This document shows, piece after piece, positions 6,573-12,319 of a DNA stretch of 12,319 bases; the first letter of the stretch is position 1; each line of letters begins with the position of its first letter. The stretch spans positions 1 through 12,319 of the forward strand of contig JAOPZU010000239.1 of NCBI GenBank assembly GCA_025963955.1, in the 5' to 3' direction. The stretch comes from Solirubrobacterales bacterium (GTDB taxonomy: Bacteria; Actinomycetota; Thermoleophilia; Solirubrobacterales; Solirubrobacteraceae). Made by a program: the position numbers and the translations under genes. The notes below the pieces were generated by a model. It made no database searches and had not been told where the DNA came from. It saw only the letters and a list, made by a program, of their open reading frames with translations.

Positions 6573-7646
6573 TTGGCGACCACCGAGTCCTCTTCCCTCC
6601 GGCGCACCCCGCTCTACGACGCGCACGTCGCCGCGGGCGGCAAGATCGTCGACTTCGCGGGCTGGGAGATGCCGGTGCAGTACGCCGGGATCAAGGAGGA
6701 GCACCTCGCGGTGCGCTCCAGCGTCGGTGTCTTCGACGTCTCGCACATGGGGGAGATCGAGACCTTCGGGCCCGGTGCCCAGGCGTTCCTGCAGCACCTG
6801 CTGTCCAACGACCTGGACAAGCTCGCGGTGGGCGGTGCCCAGTACAGCGTGCTCTGCCGCGAGGACGGCGGCGTCATCGACGACCTCTTCACCTACCGCA
6901 CGGGTGAGGACCGCTACCTCACCGTCACCAACGCCTCCAACCACGGCAAGGACCTCGCCTGGTTCCGCCGGCAGGCGGAGTCCTTCGACTGCACCGTAGT
7001 GGACTCCGCCGAGGCCTCCGCGATGCTCGCGGTGCAGGGCCCGCTCGCGCGGGAAGTGGTCCAGGCGCTCTCCGACCAGCCGCTGCCCGGCAAGTTCCGC
7101 ACCGGGCGCCGCCGGATCGACGGCCTGGACATGCTCGTCGCCGGCACGGGCTACACCGGCGAGGACGGCGTCGAGCTCATCATGTACGCCGAGCACGCAC
7201 CCGTCGTCTGGGAGGCGCTGCTGCGCCGCGGAGCGCAGCCCATCGGCCTGGCGGCGCGCGACACCCTGCGCCTGGAGGTCTGCTACCACCTCTACGGCAA
7301 CGACCTGATGGAGACGCGCGGGCCCATCGAGGCCGGCCTCGGCTGGGCTTGCAAGGAGGACACCGGCTTCGTCGGGTCCGAGGCCGTCCGCGCCGTCCGC
7401 ACCGCCGGCCCGTCCGAGAAGCTCGTCCCCTTCACGATCTCCGGCCCCGGGATCGCCCGCCAGGGCAACCCCGTCGTCGGTGGCGGCGAGGTGACGAGCG
7501 GGACGCTCTCCCCGAGCCTCGGCGTCGGCATCGGGATGGCCTACGTCCCGGCCGCCGCGGCCGAGGTCGGCACCCCCCTGCAGATCGACGTGCGCGGGAA
7601 GCTCCGCGACGCCGTCGTCGCCACGAAGCCGCTGTACCAGCGCTAG
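6573..7646 (+). CDS. gcvT: Glycine cleavage system T-protein (aminomethyltransferase)
   Basis: GcvT takes the aminomethyl group from lipoyl-GcvH, releases ammonia and passes the methylene unit to tetrahydrofolate, giving 5,10-methylene-THF. The 357-residue length is typical. Visible family segments are LYDAHVAAGGKIVDFAGWEMP (given as 14-34), VFDVSHMG (53-60), GGVIDDL (99-105, with the catalytic Asp among D103/D104), TGYTGEDGVEL (192-202), ARDTLRLEVCYHLYGNDL (228-245) and GLGWACK (255-261). The start is TTG 6573: it gives a natural N-terminus, an in-frame stop lies 13 nt upstream, and no ATG or GTG occurs before the conserved core. It is the first gene of the gcv operon, 30 nt before gcvH. No glycine riboswitch fits in the 43-nt gap before it. 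Confidence 0.96.
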   Translation: MATTESSSLRRTPLYDAHVAAGGKIVDFAGWEMPVQYAGIKEEHLAVRSSVGVFDVSHMGEIETFGPGAQAFLQHLLSNDLDKLAVGGAQYSVLCREDGGVIDDLFTYRTGEDRYLTVTNASNHGKDLAWFRRQAESFDCTVVDSAEASAMLAVQGPLAREVVQALSDQPLPGKFRTGRRRIDGLDMLVAGTGYTGEDGVELIMYAEHAPVVWEALLRRGAQPIGLAARDTLRLEVCYHLYGNDLMETRGPIEAGLGWACKEDTGFVGSEAVRAVRTAGPSEKLVPFTISGPGIARQGNPVVGGGEVTSGTLSPSLGVGIGMAYVPAAAAEVGTPLQIDVRGKLRDAVVATKPLYQR

Positions 7647-7659
7647 CCCCAGTTCCCCC

Positions 7660-7666
7660 GGAGGAG
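7660..7666 (+). promoter_or_regulatory. Strong ribosome binding site of gcvH
   Basis: GGAGGAG ends 10 nt before the ATG at 7677. It is the best Shine-Dalgarno in the window, unlike the weak or absent ones at the operon head, and may reflect the need for excess H-protein over the enzymes it shuttles between. Confidence 0.75.
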
Positions 7667-7676
7667 AAGACCCGCC

Positions 7677-8063
7677 ATGGCCGATGCCAGCTACCCCGAG
7701 CACCTGCTGTACCACCCGGACCACGACTGGGCCGCGATCGACGGCGACGTCGCGACCTTCGGCATCACCTGGTTCGCCCAGGACGCCCTCGGCGAGGTCG
7801 TCTTCTTCGACCCGCCGGCCGTCGGCACGCAGGTGACCAAGGACGAGCCCTACGCCGAGGTCGAGTCCGTCAAGGCGGTCTCGGACGTGATCGCCCCGCT
7901 GTCCGGCGAGATCGTCGAGGTCAACGAGGCCCTCGGCGAGGACCCGGAGGCCATCAACAACGACTCCTACGGGGCCGGATGGATGGTGAAGGTCCGTCTG
8001 AGCGATTCGTCGCAGACGGGCGTACTCCTCGACAGTGCCACCTACCAGGGAACGCTCTCCTAG
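7677..8063 (+). CDS. gcvH: Glycine cleavage system H-protein (lipoyl carrier)
   Basis: GcvH carries the aminomethyl intermediate on a lipoyl arm between the P-, T- and L-proteins. The 128-residue product has the family start (YHPDHDWAAIDGDVATFGIT, seen at 12-31), the hinge segment DALGEVVFFDPPAVG (36-50) and the lipoylation site ESVKAVSDV (63-71), with Lys66 as the modified residue. The C-terminal half shows SGEIVEVNE (76-84), NNDSYGAGWMVKV (94-106). All expected parts are present. The last ten or so residues are more variable. Its stop codon is followed at once by the gcvPA ATG, so the two are translationally coupled. A lipoyl ligase or LipA/LipB supply must come from elsewhere in the genome. 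Confidence 0.97.
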   Translation: MADASYPEHLLYHPDHDWAAIDGDVATFGITWFAQDALGEVVFFDPPAVGTQVTKDEPYAEVESVKAVSDVIAPLSGEIVEVNEALGEDPEAINNDSYGAGWMVKVRLSDSSQTGVLLDSATYQGTLS

Positions 8064-9457
<1,394 letters not shown>

Positions 9458-9461
<4 letters not shown>

Positions 9462-11056
9462 CCGTGCTCGACGACAACACCCTCCACGGCGACCCGGGCA
9501 TCGAGGCCCATCCCGAGCGCCATACCGCCTCGATCCCCGCCGGCGCGACGTCGGGCACCCCGATGCAGCGCTCGGAGGTCAAGACGATCTTCGAGAAGGG
9601 CTCGCCGGGCCGGCGCGCCTTCAGCTGCCCGAAGCTCGACGTGCCGGAGTGCGATCCCGCCATCCTGCTGCCGGACGCCTACCGGCGCAAGGAGCCGGCG
9701 CGCCTGCCGGAGGTCTCCGAGCCCGAGCTCGTGCGCCACTACGTCAACCTGAGCAAGCGCAACTTCGACCTGGACTCGGGCTTCTACCCGCTCGGGTCCT
9801 GCACGATGAAGCACAACCCGCGCCTGCACGAGCGGGTGGCGGCGCTGCCCGGGCACTCGCGGCTGCACCCGCTGCAGACCCCGAAGCGCGCTCAGGGCGC
9901 CCTCGAGCTGATGTACAACCTCGAGCGTCACCTCGGCGAGGTGGCCGGCCTGCCGCACGTCGCGCTGCAGCCGTCGGCGGGCTCCCACGGCGAGCTGCTC
10001 GGCGTCCTGCTGACCCGCGCCTACCACGAGGACCGCGGCGAGACCCGCAAGAAGGTCCTCACCCCGGACACGGCCCACGGCACGAACCCGGCAACGGTCA
10101 CGATGGCCGGCTACGAGGTCGTGAAGGTCGGCACGAACGCCGACGGCGGCGTCGACATCGAGGACCTCAGGGCGAAGGCGACCACCGACGTGGCCTGTCT
10201 CATGCTGACCAACCCGAACACCCTCGGGGTCTTCGACCCGAACATCGAGGAGATCGCGCACATCGTCCACGAGGTCGGGGCGACGCTCTACTACGACGGC
10301 GCGAACCTGAACGCGGTCATGGGCATCTCGCGGCCGGGCGACATGGGCTTCGACATCGTCCACTACAACCTCCACAAGTCGTTCACGCAGCCGCACGGCG
10401 GCGGCGGACCGGGCTCCGGGCCGATCGCGGTCTCCGACCGGATCGCGCCCTACCTGACGGTGCCGGTGATCGAGAAGCAGGACGACGGCTCCTTCACGCT
10501 CGAGCACGACCCCGCCGAGGGCCGCCCCGGCTCCAAGTCGGTCGGGCGCCTGCGCGGCTTCCAGGGCAACTACGGCGTCTTCGTGCGCTCCTACGCGTAC
10601 ATCTGCTCGCTCGGCGCGGAGGGCCTGAAGGACGCCTCCGAAACGGCCGTCCTCAACGCGAACTACCTGCTGGCGAAGTTGCGGCAGGACGGGGTGGGGG
10701 AGGCCCTGCCGCTGGCGTTCGGCGATCTCTGCATGCACGAGTTCGTGCTGTCGGGGGCGCCGATGAAGAAGGACCTCGGCATCCGGACCCTCGACCTGGC
10801 CAAGCGCCTGCTGGACCACGGCTTCCATCCGCCGACGGTCTACTTCCCGCTGCTGGTCGACGAGGCGTTCCTCATCGAGCCGACCGAGACCGAGACGAAG
10901 GAGACGCTCGACGCCTTCGCCGCCGCGATCGCCGCGATCCTGAAGGAGGCGAAGGTCGATCCGGCCATCGCCCAGAACGCGCCGTACACCACGCCCGTCC
11001 GCCGTCTCGACGAGGCCGGTGCGGCGAAGCACCCGGTGATCCGGCAGCCGCTGTAG
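9458..11056 (+). CDS. gcvPB: Glycine dehydrogenase (decarboxylating) subunit 2, PLP-binding
   Basis: This is the C-terminal-half subunit of the two-chain P-protein and holds the cofactor. The 532 residues include FEKGSPGRRAF (45-55), FYPLGSCTMKHNPR (109-122), TAHGTNPATV (205-214), TNPNTLGVFD (251-260), YYDGANLNA (278-286) and NLHKSFTQPHGGGGPG (304-319), where Lys307 is the PLP-binding residue by family analogy. The ATG at 9458 overlaps the gcvPA stop (ATGA), the usual sign of coupled translation. The first 36-42 residues precede the normal family start and have no recognised motif; an ATG at 9563 (residue 36) would remove them, but the overlap and coding-like codon use favour 9458. It is the last gene of the operon, followed by a strong hairpin. 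The L-protein gene is not in the window. Confidence 0.96.
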
Positions 11057-11060
11057 CCCG

Positions 11061-11089
11061 CAGGCGCGGACGGGCCCCGTCCGCGCCTG
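11061..11089 (+). terminator. Strong terminator hairpin after gcvPB
   Basis: The stem runs from 11061 to 11073 and pairs perfectly with 11077 to 11089 (13 bp, starting CAGGCGCGG), with a three-base loop. It begins 4 nt after the gcvPB stop. It has no U-tract, yet its length and GC content make it the strongest hairpin in the window and a good transcript end for the gcv operon. Confidence 0.75.
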
Positions 11090-11090
11090 A

Positions 11091-11096
11091 CATGCT
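11091..11096 (+). promoter_or_regulatory. -10-like CATGCT before the LLM oxidoreductase gene
   Basis: CATGCT ends 6 nt before the GTG at 11103, the same spacing as TACGCT before the PucR-type gene. Its first base departs from TANNNT. No Shine-Dalgarno separates it from the start codon. The terminator hairpin fills the region where a -35 box would be, so any promoter here depends mainly on the -10 element. Confidence 0.35.
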
Positions 11097-11102
11097 GCCC
11101 GC

Positions 11103-12104
11103 GTGCGCGTCGACCTGACCCTGCGGGCGCTCCCGCTGGCCGACGTGGCGGGCGCCGCCGCCCGCGCAGAGGCGCTCGGCTTCGACGGCGTGGCGGTGAC
11201 GGAATCGACGGGCAGCCCGTTCCTCGCGGCCGGCCAGGTGGCCGGGGCGACGTCCCGGACCCGGGTCGCCACCTCGGTGGCGCTGGCGCTGCCGCGCACG
11301 CCGATGGACGTGGCCTACACGGCGTGGGACCTGCAGGCGCTCAGCGGCGGGCGCTTCGCCCTCGGGCTCGGGTCGCAGGTCCGGGCGCACGTCGAGCGCC
11401 GGTACGGCGCCGCGTGGGAGCGGCCGGCGGCCCGGATGCGCGAGCACGTCCTCGCGCTGCGGGCGATCTTCGACTGCTGGGAGCACGGCACGCCGCTGGA
11501 CTTCACGGGCGAGTTCTGGACCCACACGCTCATGCCGCCGAACTTCCGGCCGGCCCCGCAGCCCCACGGCCGCCCGCCCGTCCTGCTGGCGGCGGTGCGC
11601 GAACGCATGTTGGAGGTCGCCGGCGAGGTCGCCGACGGCCTGCTCGGGCACGGGCTGCAGACCGCCGAGGGCCTGCGTGCCATCACGCTGCCGGCCCTCG
11701 AGCGCGGCCTCGAGCGCGCGGACCGCCCGCGCGGGTCCTTCGAGATCACCGCCGGGATGTTCGTCGCCACGAGCGAGGCGGAGTGGGCGGCGGCCCGGCG
11801 CCGCGTGGCGTTCTACGCGTCGACACCGGGCTACCGGCAGGTCCTGGACCTCCACGACCTCGGCGCGCTCCACGAGCGGCTGCACGCGCTCTCGCGCAGC
11901 GGCGGCTGGGACGCGATGCCGGCGCTCGTCGACGACGACGTGCTCGCGCTGTTCGCGGTCCGGGTGCGCGACCCGGTGGTCGCGGCCGCCGAGATCCGCA
12001 CCCGGGTGGGCGGCGTCGCCGACCGCGTCGCGCTGATCGGTGAGGAGCCGGACCTCGAGGCGTGGGCGGCCGTCGCGGCCGCCCTCAGGCGGCCCGTGGC
12101 CTGA
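11103..12104 (+). CDS. LLM-class F420-dependent oxidoreductase
   Basis: This is a bacterial-luciferase-like TIM-barrel flavin or F420 enzyme of 333 residues. It starts MRVDLTLRALPLADVAGAAARA, with ALGFDGVAVTE at 24-34, TRVATSVALALPRTPMDVAY (53-72), then DLQALSGGRFALGLGSQVRAH (76-96) and YG at 101-102, the pattern of the family that binds deazaflavin (F420H2). RPPVLLAAVRERMLEVAGEVADG (157-179) is the usual second half. By the SGGRFALGLGSQVRAHVERR pattern it resembles the MSMEG_2256-type subgroup, but the substrate is unknown. F420 use is inferred from the family, not from a unique residue. The GTG start fits the usual N-terminus. Its 3' end overlaps a converging frame on the other strand by 20 bp. 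Confidence 0.9.
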   Translation: MRVDLTLRALPLADVAGAAARAEALGFDGVAVTESTGSPFLAAGQVAGATSRTRVATSVALALPRTPMDVAYTAWDLQALSGGRFALGLGSQVRAHVERRYGAAWERPAARMREHVLALRAIFDCWEHGTPLDFTGEFWTHTLMPPNFRPAPQPHGRPPVLLAAVRERMLEVAGEVADGLLGHGLQTAEGLRAITLPALERGLERADRPRGSFEITAGMFVATSEAEWAAARRRVAFYASTPGYRQVLDLHDLGALHERLHALSRSGGWDAMPALVDDDVLALFAVRVRDPVVAAAEIRTRVGGVADRVALIGEEPDLEAWAAVAAALRRPVA

Positions 12105-12319
12105 CGTCCCCGTCTCCGGGCCCGCTCGTGGCGATGACCGCCGTCGCCGCCGCGACCGTGTTGGGCGGGGCCGCGACGCCCCAGGACGCGGCGAGCAGCA
12201 GCGGATCGCTCCCGACCGCCGGGAGGACCGCCCGCCGCGCGCGAGCCGCCCGCCACGCCGGGTCCCAGCAGCGCCGCAGGAGCGCCGGCATGAGCGTCGC
12301 AGCGCGGATGAGCTTCTCG
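12085..12319 (-). CDS. C-terminal part of an unidentified converging gene (partial)
   Basis: On the minus strand a frame is open from the window edge to TGA at 12087-12085, giving 77 residues. The visible end reads EKLIRAATLMPALLRRC at its start, then WDPAWRAARARRAV, and GSDPLLLAASWGVAAPP before an Ala-rich tail ending VRPRAA. It has the mix of Trp, Leu and charged residues of a real protein, while the plus-strand frame over the same bases is low-complexity. The two frames share third codon positions, so base bias cannot decide between them. I do not recognise the family. No functional call is made. An ATG at 12291 exists, but the frame stays open beyond it. Confidence 0.45.
   Translation of the reverse strand, partial: EKLIRAATLMPALLRRCWDPAWRAARARRAVLPAVGSDPLLLAASWGVAAPPNTVAAATAVIATSGPGDGDVRPRAA

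Overview
The window is chromosomal DNA of a very GC-rich bacterium. It looks ordinary and housekeeping in character, with no mobile elements, CRISPR array, tRNA or rRNA. GC-rich third codon positions, an F420-type luciferase-like oxidoreductase, a PucR-type regulator with a C-terminal helix-turn-helix, and the FtsZ tail DIPPFLR all suggest an actinobacterium. The split (two-chain) glycine decarboxylase and the style of the exported phosphoesterase lean towards a deep-branching class such as Thermoleophilia (Solirubrobacterales). That placement is inference, because no marker comparison could be run.

Layout. 1-141 is the Ala/Pro/Thr-rich tail of a protein entering from the left, possibly FtsQ by position. 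142-347 is the ftsZ control region, with a near-consensus promoter and three copies of a 19-bp dyad (CYTCGA-N7-TMGAGG, each followed by GT). 348-1433 is ftsZ, followed by a hairpin. 1507-1782 is a small Arg-rich, Lys-free protein I cannot name. 1792-3606 is glmS (UDP-GlcNAc precursor supply). 3667-5211 is a secreted PF04185-type phosphoesterase. 5258-6529 is a PucR-type transcription regulator. 6573-11056 is the glycine cleavage operon gcvT-gcvH-gcvPA-gcvPB, tightly packed and without the L-protein gene. A strong 13-bp hairpin closes it. 11103-12104 is an LLM-class (F420-type) oxidoreductase. 12085-12319 holds the end of an unidentified minus-strand ORF entering from the right and converging on it.

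How the genes work together. FtsZ and GlmS link division to cell-wall precursor synthesis. The four gcv products form the P, H and T parts of the glycine cleavage system, feeding one-carbon units to tetrahydrofolate. The PucR-type gene just upstream, on the same strand, is a candidate local regulator but nothing proves it.

The most noteworthy points are the triple dyad upstream of ftsZ, the repeated pattern of a -10-like hexamer only 6-9 nt before a start codon with no Shine-Dalgarno (candidate leaderless genes at 1507, 5258, 6573 and 11103), and the unnamed small protein between ftsZ and glmS. I see no clear exotic new system. No gene-free stretch exceeds about 300 bases.
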